Shown here one piece after another: positions 33,484 through 41,696 of a stretch of DNA of 64,000 nucleotides. The stretch comes from Bog-473 sp963781955. GTDB lineage: Bacteria; Actinomycetota; Acidimicrobiia; Acidimicrobiales; RAAP-2. The stretch is taken from the NCBI GenBank assembly GCA_963781955.1, contig CAWAHU010000001.1, forward strand, positions 186,001 to 250,000, given 5' to 3'. Every line of letters begins with the position of its first letter. Within the stretch, counting starts at the first letter, position 1. The notes below the pieces were generated by a model, which made no database searches, had not been told where the DNA came from, and worked only from the letters and a program-made list of their open reading frames with translations. The position numbers and the translations under genes were made by a program.

Positions 33484-34302
33484 CTGCCCGCCACGATCTC
33501 GGCCAACCCGGCCGGCGTTCTCGTTGCCTTCGGCGCCGGGATCCTGTCCTTCGTCTCGCCGTGCGTGCTGCCCCTCGTCCCGGGGTACATCTCGATGGTC
33601 TCGGGCCTCTCGGCCGCCGAGCTCGAAGCCGGCGACGACGGCACCACCCCGTCGGCGGCGTTGCGCCCGGTGCTCCGGGGCATCGGGCTGTTCGTGGCCG
33701 GCTTCACGTTCGTCTTCGTCGCCCTGGGTGCAGCGGCATCGAGCATCGGTCGCGTCCTCGACGCCCACCAGGTGTTCCTGGCCCACCTGAGCGGCGTCGT
33801 CATCATTCTCCTCGGCGCGGTGATGCTCCTCGGTGCCCTCCCGGGGCGGGTGTGGGCACACGCCGGCAGCGGGACCCTCGGCGTCGTATCGCGGCTGACC
33901 GGCGAGCACCGCTTCGACGTGCGCCCGTCCAAGCTCGGCGCCTGGGCGGCGCCCCTGATGGGCATGGCCTTCGCCTTCGCCTGGACGCCGTGCATCGGGC
34001 CCGTGCTCGGGGCGGTGCTCGGCCTGGCCGCCCGGAACGGGACGCTCACCGGCGGTGTGCTCCTCTTGTTCGCCTACTCGCTCGGCCTGGCGGTGCCCTT
34101 CGTGCTCGTCGGGCTGGCGTTCGGACGTCTCACCGCCGCGCTGTCCAGGACCCGCCGCTGGTTGTGGGCGGTCGAGCTGGTCGCCGGGCTCGTCCTCGTC
34201 GTCTTCGGGGTGCTGCTGCTGACCGACAACGTGACCTGGGTCTCCACCCAGCTCTCCAACTTCCTCCACGACATCGGCCTCGGGAGGCTCTCGAGCAGCT
34301 GA
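33484..34302 (+). CDS. ccdA: Cytochrome c biogenesis protein CcdA, no canonical start
   Basis: A thiol-disulfide membrane transporter of about 260-270 residues with six or so helices that moves reductant from cytoplasmic thioredoxin to periplasmic CcmG. The two essential cysteines are in SPCVLPLVPGY and WTPCIGPVLG. The first canonical start in frame, the GTG at 33565, encodes the Val just after the first cysteine and would delete helix 1. The reading frame is open upstream to the gmd stop, with only CTG (33484), ACG (33493) and ATC (33496) as possible weak starts. I list the CTG but cannot decide. A sequence error near here is an alternative. Confidence 0.8.
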   Translation: MPATISANPAGVLVAFGAGILSFVSPCVLPLVPGYISMVSGLSAAELEAGDDGTTPSAALRPVLRGIGLFVAGFTFVFVALGAAASSIGRVLDAHQVFLAHLSGVVIILLGAVMLLGALPGRVWAHAGSGTLGVVSRLTGEHRFDVRPSKLGAWAAPLMGMAFAFAWTPCIGPVLGAVLGLAARNGTLTGGVLLLFAYSLGLAVPFVLVGLAFGRLTAALSRTRRWLWAVELVAGLVLVVFGVLLLTDNVTWVSTQLSNFLHDIGLGRLSSS

Positions 34303-34313
34303 GTCGGCTTCAC

Positions 34314-34412
34314 GGCACCGGCGGCCACACGGCCTTGGCGCCCACGGCGGCCTCACGGCCTTGGCGCCCACGGCGGCCTCACGGTCTTGGCGCCCACGGC
34401 GGCCACACGGCC
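34314..34412 (+). repeat. Intergenic 26-bp tandem repeat, about 3.5 copies
   Basis: Units starting GGCCTTGGCGCCCACGGCGG begin at 34331, 34357 and 34383, with partial copies on both sides. They fill the gap between the convergent ccdA and DJ-1-type genes. Confidence 0.92.
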
Positions 34413-34424
34413 TCGAACCCGGCG

Positions 34425-35289
34425 TCAGCCCCGTTCGGCCAACAGGTCGGCGAACGTGCGGGCGAACGTGTGCGCATCGCCCGGCCAGCGGGCCGAGACG
34501 TACGAGCCGTCACGGACGACGAAGGCGGACCGGTCGTCGGTCATGGTGTCGCGGGCGCGCCCGCTGGTCTTGCGCCGACGGTCCGGGGTGTCGCGCTCGA
34601 CATCCTTGAAGTCCGACGGGTCGGCCAGCGCCCGGGTCACCTCCTGCTGGACGGACATGTAGCCGAAGTGCTGGCCGGGCTCCTCGACGTAGGTGCGGTA
34701 GTAGTTCGAGTCCCAAAAGCGCGAGTAGCGGGCGACGTCCCAGGCCCGGCGCTCCAGGCTCCAGGTGAGCGCGGTGGTCTGCCGGCCGTGGAGCGCCGAA
34801 TGGCCGGTGGCCGGGTCGACTGCCCGGGCCGCCACCAGCACCCCGTGGCAGATGGCGCCCACGGGTTTGCCCGCGCGGAAGGAATCGATCGCCATCTGCT
34901 GCACCTCGGGGCTCTCGAGGTAGGCGCGCATGCCCCGGGCCCGGTGCCCGCCGGGCAGCACCGAGCGCGTCATAGTCGCTGCGCCGGGCCTGCCCCCAGT
35001 GCGCGGGCGAGCCGAAGGCCTCGTCGTCGAGCAGAGAGGTGTAGGCCCGCCGGGCATCACGGTTGGCACGCAGGACGCGGCCGACCACGGTCAGCTTGCG
35101 CAGCCCGGGGATCGCACCCCAGGGGTCCAGCCCCTCGCCGGTCACCATCAGGTCGTCCGCCCGGCTCGGCTGGCCCGAGGGGGTGGCGAAGCGGACCTCG
35201 TGACCGGTGGCGGTGAGGATCTGCCAGCTGACCGCCACCTCAGTCGGATCGAAGTCGCATGCCGGCAGCGGCATGAGGACGGTCGCCAT
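34425..35289 (-). CDS. DJ-1/PfpI-family protein (frameshifted)
   Basis: The gene begins at the ATG at 35289 (MATVLMPLPACDFDP) with ribosome-site-poor upstream sequence. Its first frame runs through VSWQILTATGHEVRFATPSG to RRSDYDAL. The second frame continues VLPGGHRARGMRAYL and includes the nucleophile elbow GAICHGVL with the catalytic Cys. The frames join if one base is removed at the CC at 34961-34962, giving a normal DYDALVLPGGH core of the class I glutamine-amidotransferase-like superfamily. The likely role is a glyoxalase/chaperone or stress protein. The remaining sequence is well preserved, so this is either a very recent pseudogene or an error in the sequence. Confidence 0.8.
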
Positions 35290-35345
35290 CGGTGCGGCCG
35301 ACACTACCCACGCGGGCGGGCGGTGCACCGCGAGCGCGCGAGCGG

Positions 35346-35351
35346 TAGCTT
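35346..35351 (+). promoter_or_regulatory. Candidate leaderless -10 (TAGCTT)
   Basis: TAGCTT lies seven bases before the ATG at 35359, with no ribosome site between. Confidence 0.4.
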
Positions 35352-35358
35352 GCGTGCG

Positions 35359-35871
35359 ATGGCCGTTGCCGAAGAACGCACCGATCCCGCCCCGGAGCGG
35401 ATCTTCGCCGATTCCGACGACGTGGCCACCCTCTGGGCCCACGCCTACCAGGGGGAGGTCTTCGGAGAGGCCCTCTTCGAACGGATTGCTGCGCTGGTCG
35501 ACGACGCCGACCGGGCGCGCAAGATGCGGGTGCTGGCCGCTCTCGAGCGGCGGACCAAGGAGGAGGTGGCGCCCGCCGTCGCCCGAGCCGGGGTCTCCAC
35601 CGACCCCGACCCCGAGATGCTCGCCGGCGCCGAGTCGCTGGCGCCGAGCCTCGCTGGCAGCTGGGAGCAGCTCATGGAAGCCACCGTGCCCGTGACCGCC
35701 CAATTCATCCCCCTCTACGTCCGCCTCGCCGAGCTGGACCCGTCCGAGCGGACCGCCGCCGATCTCCTGGTGGCCCACGAGGAGGCGCTCGCCGCCTTTG
35801 CCCGAGCGGAGCTGGCCGGTGACGCCGCCCACTCCCTCGAACGGGTCGAGTCGCTGCCCCACATGGTCTGA
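35359..35871 (+). CDS. Hypothetical protein, helical
   Basis: A 170-residue acidic protein, predicted mainly helical (FGEALFERIAALVDDADRARKM, ERRTKEEVAPAVARAG, VAHEEALAAFARAELAG). It carries scattered Glu and His residues that could recall a ferritin-like bundle, but no clear di-iron motif is visible, so I assign no function. The ATG at 35359 is preceded by a -10-like TAGCTT. It is divergent from the DJ-1-type gene and lies 95 bases before ccmA. Confidence 0.7.
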   Translation: MAVAEERTDPAPERIFADSDDVATLWAHAYQGEVFGEALFERIAALVDDADRARKMRVLAALERRTKEEVAPAVARAGVSTDPDPEMLAGAESLAPSLAGSWEQLMEATVPVTAQFIPLYVRLAELDPSERTAADLLVAHEEALAAFARAELAGDAAHSLERVESLPHMV

Positions 35872-35966
35872 ACCAGGCTCGTCGCCGCCGAAGCCCAGCT
35901 GAGAGGCGCCGGAGACCGCCCGGAGAGCGGGGCCCGCTTGGAACACCGGGGACCTGCCCCCGTAGC

Positions 35967-36788
35967 ATGGTGAGCAAGGCCATGGCCCCTGTCCTCTCCC
36001 TCCGCGCCACGGTCGCGCTCGCCGGCCGCTTCCCCGCCCTCGCCGGCGTCGACCTCTCCCTCGACCAGGGAGAGGTTGTCGTCGTGGTGGGGGCCAACGG
36101 CGCCGGCAAGACCAGCCTCCTCCGGGCCTGCGCCGGCCTGCTCCCGGTGACCTCGGGCGAGGCCACCGTGCTCGGCGTCGACCTGACCCAGGACCACACC
36201 ACGGTGCGCCGCTACGTGGGTCTCCTCGGGCACGCCGCACCGGTCTACGACGAGCTGAGCGCCGCCGAGAACACACGCTTCGCCGTGCGCGCTCTCGGGC
36301 TCCCCGCGGCCCGGGCCGACGAGGCCCTCGAGCGGGTCGGGCTCACCGGGCGGTTGCGCAGCACACCCGTCGGTCGGCTCTCGGCCGGGCAGCGCCGCCG
36401 CGTGGCCCTGGCCGCGCTGGTGGCGCGCCGCCCCGCGCTGTGGTTGCTCGACGAGCCGCACGCCGCGCTCGACGCTGGTTCGCGCGACCTCCTCGGCCGG
36501 CTGATCGCCGACGCGGTGGCCGACGGCGCGACGGTCCTGCTCTCGTCGCACGAGCCCCAGCTGTCGGTGCCCCTGGCCGACCGCGTGGTGACCATGGCCG
36601 GCGGCAGGGTGACCGCTGAGCAGCGCGGCGGTCGCCGCCGCCCCTCCTTGGCTGCGGTGCCGGCATCGGGCGCATCGGGCGCTGCGGTGCCGGCATCGGG
36701 CGCATTGGGCGCATCGGGCGCATCGAGTGCGCCGGGTGCGCCGGGCGCAGGCCCGATGGGCACGGCGGGGGGCAGCCATGTGGCATGA
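35967..36788 (+). CDS. ccmA: Haem exporter ATP-binding protein CcmA
   Basis: A 273-residue ABC ATPase, first gene of the cytochrome c maturation operon. Walker A is GANGAGKTS, the signature LSAGQRRRVALAALVARRPALWLLDEP includes Walker B, and the switch His is in LLSSHEP. With CcmB it forms the ATPase that releases holo-CcmE from CcmC. The C-terminus is extended by about 50 residues of Ala/Ser/Gly/Pro encoded by short tandem repeats. The ATG at 35967 is listed; 35982 (MAPVLSLRATVA) may be the real start. It overlaps ccmB by 11 bases. Confidence 0.88.
   Translation: MVSKAMAPVLSLRATVALAGRFPALAGVDLSLDQGEVVVVVGANGAGKTSLLRACAGLLPVTSGEATVLGVDLTQDHTTVRRYVGLLGHAAPVYDELSAAENTRFAVRALGLPAARADEALERVGLTGRLRSTPVGRLSAGQRRRVALAALVARRPALWLLDEPHAALDAGSRDLLGRLIADAVADGATVLLSSHEPQLSVPLADRVVTMAGGRVTAEQRGGRRRPSLAAVPASGASGAAVPASGALGASGASSAPGAPGAGPMGTAGGSHVA
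36651..36710 (+). repeat. Two 30-bp tandem units in ccmA 3' end
   Basis: Two adjacent 30-base units (36651 and 36681) differ at one base and are followed by more GCATCGGGC-type 9-mers. They encode the AAVPASGASG-type tail of CcmA. Confidence 0.9.
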
Positions 36789-37446
36789 CGCCGTCCTCGT
36801 GGCCGGCAAGGACCTGCGCATCGAGGCTCGCTCACGGGTGGCGCTCTGGCAGGTGGTGCCCTTCGCCCTCCTCGTCCTCATCCTGCTCGCCTTCGCCATC
36901 GGCCCCGATCAGGCCGCTCTGCGCCACGCCGCCCCCGGGATCTTCTGGGTGGCGCTGCTCTTCTCCACCGTGCTGGCGATCCAACGGAGCGTGGCCGTCG
37001 AGTCGGGCGAGGGAACTCGCGACGGGCTGCGGCTCTCGGGCATCGACCCGGCCGGCATCTTCTTGGGCAAGGCGGCGGCCGTCGGGCTGCAGCTGCTCGC
37101 CCTCGAGGTCGTCCTCTGGGCGGGGGTCACGTTCCTCTTCGACGTGCGCGTGCACGTGATCTGGCTGGCGGTGGTCGCCTGCCTGCTGGCCACGGTGGGC
37201 CTGGCCGCTGCCGGGGTCCTCTACGGCGCGCTCTCCGCCGGGCTGCGCGTGCGCGACACGCTGCTCCCGCTCCTGGTGCTCCCGGTGCTCGCACCCGTCC
37301 TGCTGGCCGGCTCGAAGGTCTGGCAGGCTGCCCTCGACGGCAGCGTGTCCGCGGGGACGCAGTGGCTCAAGATCCTCGTGCCCTTCGCGGCGGTGTACGC
37401 CGTGGCGGGCATCTTGCTCTACGGGCCCCTGCAGGAGTCGGCGTGA
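36778..37446 (+). CDS. ccmB: Haem exporter membrane protein CcmB
   Basis: A 222-residue protein with six membrane helices. KDLRIEARSRVALWQVVPFALLVLILLAFAIGP, SGEGTRDGLRLSG and LLPLLVLPVLAPVLLAGSK match the CcmB family. It pairs with CcmA. I chose the ATG at 36778 (MWHDAVLVAGKDL) inside the ccmA end, over earlier in-frame starts. Ends overlapping ccmC by four bases. Confidence 0.92.
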   Translation: MWHDAVLVAGKDLRIEARSRVALWQVVPFALLVLILLAFAIGPDQAALRHAAPGIFWVALLFSTVLAIQRSVAVESGEGTRDGLRLSGIDPAGIFLGKAAAVGLQLLALEVVLWAGVTFLFDVRVHVIWLAVVACLLATVGLAAAGVLYGALSAGLRVRDTLLPLLVLPVLAPVLLAGSKVWQAALDGSVSAGTQWLKILVPFAAVYAVAGILLYGPLQESA

Positions 37447-38273
37447 GCGCGGCCGTCCACCCGGTCCAGTCGGTCCGATCGGTCCGATCGGTCCCCGCTG
37501 CGTCCCGCCCGCGCTGGCTGCGCGCCGTCGGCGCGCTCGGGGTCGTCGCGCTCGGCTTCACCGTGTGGCTCGGGCTGTGGATCACGCCCCCCGACGCGGT
37601 GCAGGGGGACCTGGCGCGGCTGCTCTACGTCCACCCGCCCCTGGCGACGGTGGCCCTCTACTGGGTGGGGATCGTGGCCGCCGGGGGCAGCCTGCTCTAC
37701 CTGTGGCCGCGGACGCGCTCGTTCTTCTGGGACCGCGTGGCCGCGTCCTCGGTCGAGGTCGGAGCCGTCTTCTCCGCGCTCACGCTGGTGACCGGCTCGC
37801 TGTGGGGCAAGCCCGCCTGGGGCACCTGGTGGACGTGGGACGCCCGACTGACGTCGACGGCGCTGCTCCTCATCCTCGAGATCGGCTATCTCGCCCTGCG
37901 CCGGGTGCCGGCCGACCACGCCGTGAGGGCGCGCCGCTGCGCCGTGGCCGCGCTGCTCATCGCCGTCGACATCCCACTGGTGCACTTCTCCGTGGACTGG
38001 TGGAACACGCTGCACCAGGGGGGCACGTTCATCGACCCCGGCTTCAAGATCCACGCGTCCGCCTCAATGTCGTGGACGTTCCTCCTGGGCTTCATCGCGT
38101 TCTCCTTGATCTTCGTGTGGATGCTGGGGGTGCGCTACCGGATCGAGGTGCTGCAGGACGCGGTGGGCGACGAGGAGCTCGAGGTGTCACTGGCCGAGCG
38201 GTGGAACGAGGACTCCGAACTGGCCACGGTGGCGTCCGCCGTGCCTGGCCCCGACGGCGAGGCCTCGCCATGA
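37443..38273 (+). CDS. ccmC: Haem lyase/handling protein CcmC
   Basis: A 276-residue six-helix membrane protein of the HemYx/CcmC family. It carries the tryptophan-rich haem-handling motif WGTWWTWDARLT, and His ligands in LYVHPPLATVAL and VHFSVDWWNTLHQ. It loads haem onto CcmE. A GTG at 37443 overlapping the ccmB stop is the start. The first residues include a VQSVRSVRSVP run encoded by a 9-base tandem repeat. Confidence 0.93.
   Translation: MSAAVHPVQSVRSVRSVPAASRPRWLRAVGALGVVALGFTVWLGLWITPPDAVQGDLARLLYVHPPLATVALYWVGIVAAGGSLLYLWPRTRSFFWDRVAASSVEVGAVFSALTLVTGSLWGKPAWGTWWTWDARLTSTALLLILEIGYLALRRVPADHAVRARRCAVAALLIAVDIPLVHFSVDWWNTLHQGGTFIDPGFKIHASASMSWTFLLGFIAFSLIFVWMLGVRYRIEVLQDAVGDEELEVSLAERWNEDSELATVASAVPGPDGEASP
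37462..37491 (+). repeat. 9-bp tandem repeat in ccmC 5' end
   Basis: CGGTCCAGT, CGGTCCGAT, CGGTCCGAT then a partial copy, each nine bases apart. Confidence 0.85.
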
Positions 38274-38431
38274 GGTACGTGGACGCCGGGTACGCCATCG
38301 CGCTCGGCGCGTTGGTGCTCTACGCAACGAGCCTCGTGCTGCGGCGGCGCCGCCTGGAGCGGGTGTTGACGGTGTCGGAGCAGCCCGCGTCCGGCCCCGA
38401 AGGCGCTTCGGCGGGTCACGAGCGGTCGTGA
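38270..38431 (+). CDS. ccmD: CcmD-like small membrane protein
   Basis: A 53-residue protein with one N-terminal membrane helix (YVDAGYAIALGALVLYATSLVL) followed by RRRRLERV and a polar tail. That layout and its position between ccmC and ccmE, with ATGA overlap before and GTGA overlap after, identify it as CcmD, which helps release haem-loaded CcmE. Sequence identity alone would be too weak. Confidence 0.8.
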   Translation: MRYVDAGYAIALGALVLYATSLVLRRRRLERVLTVSEQPASGPEGASAGHERS

Positions 38432-38946
38432 GCACGACCACCGACCCGAGCCCGCCCCCCAGTCCGCCCACTCCCGAGGCACACCAGGGGCCGGCCGTCC
38501 CGCCGCCGACGCGCCGCCGGCGCATGAGCTGGCGGGTCGTCACCGTGTTCGCGGTGCTGGCCGTGGCGCTGGGCTTCCTCCTCGCCGAAGGCCTGGGCAG
38601 CTCGCTCGACTACTTCGACACCATCGGTCAGGCGTACGCGCACCGGGCCTCCCTCGGCACCTCCACCTTCCGCCTCGAGGGCACCGTGATGCCGGGGACC
38701 ATCGAGGCCACGACCACCGGTTCGAACTTCGACATCTGCCAGGGCCCCCACGTCGTGCACGTCTCGAACGCCGGGAGCCCGCCGCAGCTCTTCCAGGCCC
38801 GCATCCCGGTGGTGGTCGTGGGCCACTTCACGACTGACCGGTCGAACGACTTCGTGTCCAATTCCATCTTGGTGAAGCACTCCGCCACCTATACCGCGGC
38901 GCATCCTGACCGCCTCAAGGCGGCGACGGGACCGGTCTGCCGATGA
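38428..38946 (+). CDS. ccmE: Cytochrome c maturation haem chaperone CcmE
   Basis: A 172-residue periplasmic haem chaperone with one N-terminal membrane anchor (about residues 36-55) and an OB-fold domain (FRLEGTVMPGTI, VVVVGHF, NSILVKH). The covalent haem-binding His should be His151 in VKHSATY, with Tyr155: the classic HxxxY form, not the CxxxY variant described for some archaea and deltaproteobacteria. The Pro-rich cytoplasmic start is about 32 residues. It begins with a GTG and ends in an ATGA overlap with ccmF. Confidence 0.92.
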   Translation: MSTTTDPSPPPSPPTPEAHQGPAVPPPTRRRRMSWRVVTVFAVLAVALGFLLAEGLGSSLDYFDTIGQAYAHRASLGTSTFRLEGTVMPGTIEATTTGSNFDICQGPHVVHVSNAGSPPQLFQARIPVVVVGHFTTDRSNDFVSNSILVKHSATYTAAHPDRLKAATGPVCR

Positions 38947-41088
38947 TCGACGCGCACCTCGGGACGATCGGCGTCTGGCTCGCCTTCGTGGCCAGCATCG
39001 CGGGCATCGTCGTACTGGCCGTGGGCCTGGCCCGACGGCGCGACGTGATCGCCGCGGGCGACGGCAGGCTGCTGGCGCCGGTGATGCTGGTGGGCGGACT
39101 GCTCGCCGGCGGAGCCATGGAGCACGCGCTGGTCACCCACGACTTCACGCTGGTGTTCGTGGCCGAGAACAACAGCACGGTCACACCGCTGCTGTACTCG
39201 ATCACCGGGATGTGGTCAGCCCTGGCCGGGTCCATCCTGCTCTGGGGGTTGGTGCTCTCAATCGTGTCGACGACCTTCGTCTGGCGCTACCGGCGGCAGG
39301 GAGCCGACCCGGTCATCCGCTGGGCCCTCCTCGTCCTCTACGCCGTGTCCGCGTTCTTCTTCGGCCTGATGCTGGGGCCGGCCAACCCCTTCCACACGGC
39401 GTCGGGCGTGACCCAGGGGCTCGGTCCCAACTCGCTCTTGCAGGACAACCCGCTCGTGGCCATCCACCCCCCGCTGCTCTACGCGGGGATGGTGCTCTTC
39501 ACGGTGCCCTTCGCATTCGCCATCGGCATGCTGGTGACGGGGCGGGTGGGGGAGCGTTGGCAGATCGAGTGCCGACGCTGGACGCTTCTCGCCTTCACCT
39601 TCTTGTCGGTCGGCATCGTGCTCGGAGCGTGGTGGTCCTACCAGGTGCTCGGGTGGGGCGGGTTCTGGGGTTGGGATCCGGTGGAGAACGCCGCGTTGCT
39701 GCCCTGGCTGTGCGGGACGGCCTACCTGCACTCGGTGCTGGTCCAGGAGCGCCGCGGCCTCATGCGGGTGTGGAACCTGTCGCTGGCCATCGCCACCTTC
39801 GCGTTGACCATCCTGGGTACGTTCCTCACCCGCTCGGGCGTCATCACGTCGGTCCACGCCTTCTCGCAGTCGTCGCTCGGGCCGCTGCTCATCGGGTTCT
39901 TCTTCGTGGTGGTGATCGTCGGGTTCGGGCTGATCGCCTGGCGGGGTGACCGGCTGCGCTCACCGGGCGGGATCGACGCGCCGCTGGGCCGGGAGGGCGC
40001 CTTCCTGCTGAACAACGTGCTGTTCGTCGGCTTCGCCTTCGTCGTGTTGCTCGGGACCGTCTACCCGCTCCTCTACGAGGCCCTGCGCCAGCAGCAGGTG
40101 ACCGTGGGCGCGCCGTTCTTCAACACCGTGGCCGTCCCCGCAGGCCTGCTCCTGCTCTTCTTGATGGCGGTCGCCCCCGTGCTCAGCTGGCGCAAGATGA
40201 GCGGCGCCGTGCTCTGGCAGCGCCTCGCCGTCCCCGTGTGGGTCGGCGTCGGGACGGTGGTGGTGTGCGTGGCAGCCGGCCTGCGGGGTTCCGCCACGTT
40301 GATCGGCTTCGGCCTGGGAGCCATGGCCGCGGCCACGGCGGCCCGGTCCCTGATCCTCTCGGTGCGCGCCGGCGCGTACCCGCCACGTCGGCTGGTGGCG
40401 GGGACTGGTCGGCCGTGCCAACGGTGGCATGGTGGTGCACCTCGGCGTCGTGCTCCTCGCCGTGGGCATCATCGCCGCCACGTCGTACCGCCACCAGGCA
40501 GAGCTCGCGCTGCATCGCGGCCAGGCCGTCACCTACGACGGCCACCGGTTCGTCTACGAGGGCCTGCGGACGGTCAGCTCGCCCTCGAGGACGGCCCAGC
40601 AGGCGCTGGTCAAGGTGGACGGTGCCACCTTCGCCCCTGCCACCACCAGCTTCGGCAGCGCGCTGTCCGTGGTCGGAACCCCGGCCATCGACTCGGGCCT
40701 CTTCGGCGACATCTACCTGACGTTCGACGCCGTGGGCGGCCTGGGCGCCACCTCGGGCAACCAGGCCATCAACGACCTCCCCGCAGGCTCCGTGGCCGTC
40801 GGCGTGGTCATCGAGCCGTTGGTGGCGTGGCTGTGGGCCGGCGGCCTGCTGGTCGGCCTGGGCGGCGTCCTGGCCCTCGTCCCGGGCTCCCGCCGGCGCG
40901 CCACCGACCCCGCCTCCGCACCGTCGGGGCTGGTCACGGGCGCGCCAATACGGGACGTGCCGCCCACGCCGGCCGGGGTGGGCCCGGTGACCGGCGGGAA
41001 CGACGGGACATCTGGTGGGCACCGAGACGAGCAGCGCGAGGTACCCGAGCCGGTCGGGGTGCTCGCCTCGGGACCGGACCCCTCGTGA
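38943..41088 (+). CDS. ccmF: Cytochrome c haem lyase subunit CcmF (frameshifted)
   Basis: The largest ccm gene, encoding a polytopic protein of about 715 residues that ligates haem to apocytochrome c. Family motifs in the first frame: AENNSTVTPLLYSITGMWSALAGSILLW, NPFHTASGVTQGLGPNSLLQDNPLVAIHPPLLY, the WWD-type WGGFWGWDPVENA and GTFLTRSGVITSVHAF. After AYPPRRLVA the reading frame breaks at the GGGG run at 40400-40403. It resumes one frame over with GLVGRANGGMVVHLGVVLLAVG and runs to a stop at 41088. Removing one G restores a normal CcmF. The start overlaps ccmE; the stop overlaps the next gene by GTGA, so the operon architecture is intact. Confidence 0.9.
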
Positions 41089-41696
41089 GCGGGCGCCGCC
41101 TCCGCCATCCTGTGCGCTGGGTGGCGGGCGCCATCCTCGTGGTGCTCGTCGCCTTCGGCGTCGTGCTGGCCACGCGCACCCCCCAGGAGGCCACCGCGGT
41201 GTCGAGCCCGCTCCTCGGGCACCAGGCGCCCCCCATCACGGGCACGGACCTCGGCACCGGCCAGCGGGTCTCGCTCGCGGCGCTCCGTGGCCACTACGTC
41301 GTCGTCAACTTCTTTGCCAGCTGGTGCGTGCCATGCCAGCAGGAGGCCCCCGACCTCGCCCGCTTCCACTACGCCCAGACCCATCGGGCCGACGGGGCGG
41401 GCATGGTCAGCGTGGTGTTCCACGACACCACCGGCACCGCACACGCCTTTCTGCAGCAGAACGGCGATCTGTGGCCGGCGGTGGCCGACCCCGGCGGCAC
41501 CATCGCCGAGCAGTACGGGGTCACGGCGCCACCCACCACGTTCGTGATCGACCCGTCGGGCCGGGTGGCCGCGGTCCTCGAGGGTCCGGCCACGGAGAAG
41601 AACCTGGACTCGTACCTGCGGGCGGCGCAGGCGGCGCGCGCGGCCGGGTCGTCTGGGCCTACGGGATCATCGGGATCGGCGACGACCGATGGCTGA
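41085..41696 (+). CDS. ccmG: Thiol-disulfide oxidoreductase CcmG/DsbE (TlpA-like)
   Basis: A 203-residue thioredoxin-fold protein anchored by one N-terminal helix (VAGAILVVLVAFGVVLA). The active site is ASWCVPCQQE (CxxC), with a cis-Pro in VTAPPTTFVIDPSG. It should reduce the haem-binding cysteines of apocytochrome c using electrons from CcdA. Starts at a GTG overlapping the ccmF stop and ends overlapping the ccmH start. The tail is Gly/Ser-rich. Confidence 0.9.
   Translation: MSGRRLRHPVRWVAGAILVVLVAFGVVLATRTPQEATAVSSPLLGHQAPPITGTDLGTGQRVSLAALRGHYVVVNFFASWCVPCQQEAPDLARFHYAQTHRADGAGMVSVVFHDTTGTAHAFLQQNGDLWPAVADPGGTIAEQYGVTAPPTTFVIDPSGRVAAVLEGPATEKNLDSYLRAAQAARAAGSSGPTGSSGSATTDG

Noticed and set aside
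34314..34412. Tandem repeat considered as a CRISPR array
   Set aside because: Units are contiguous with no unique spacers and no cas genes are present.
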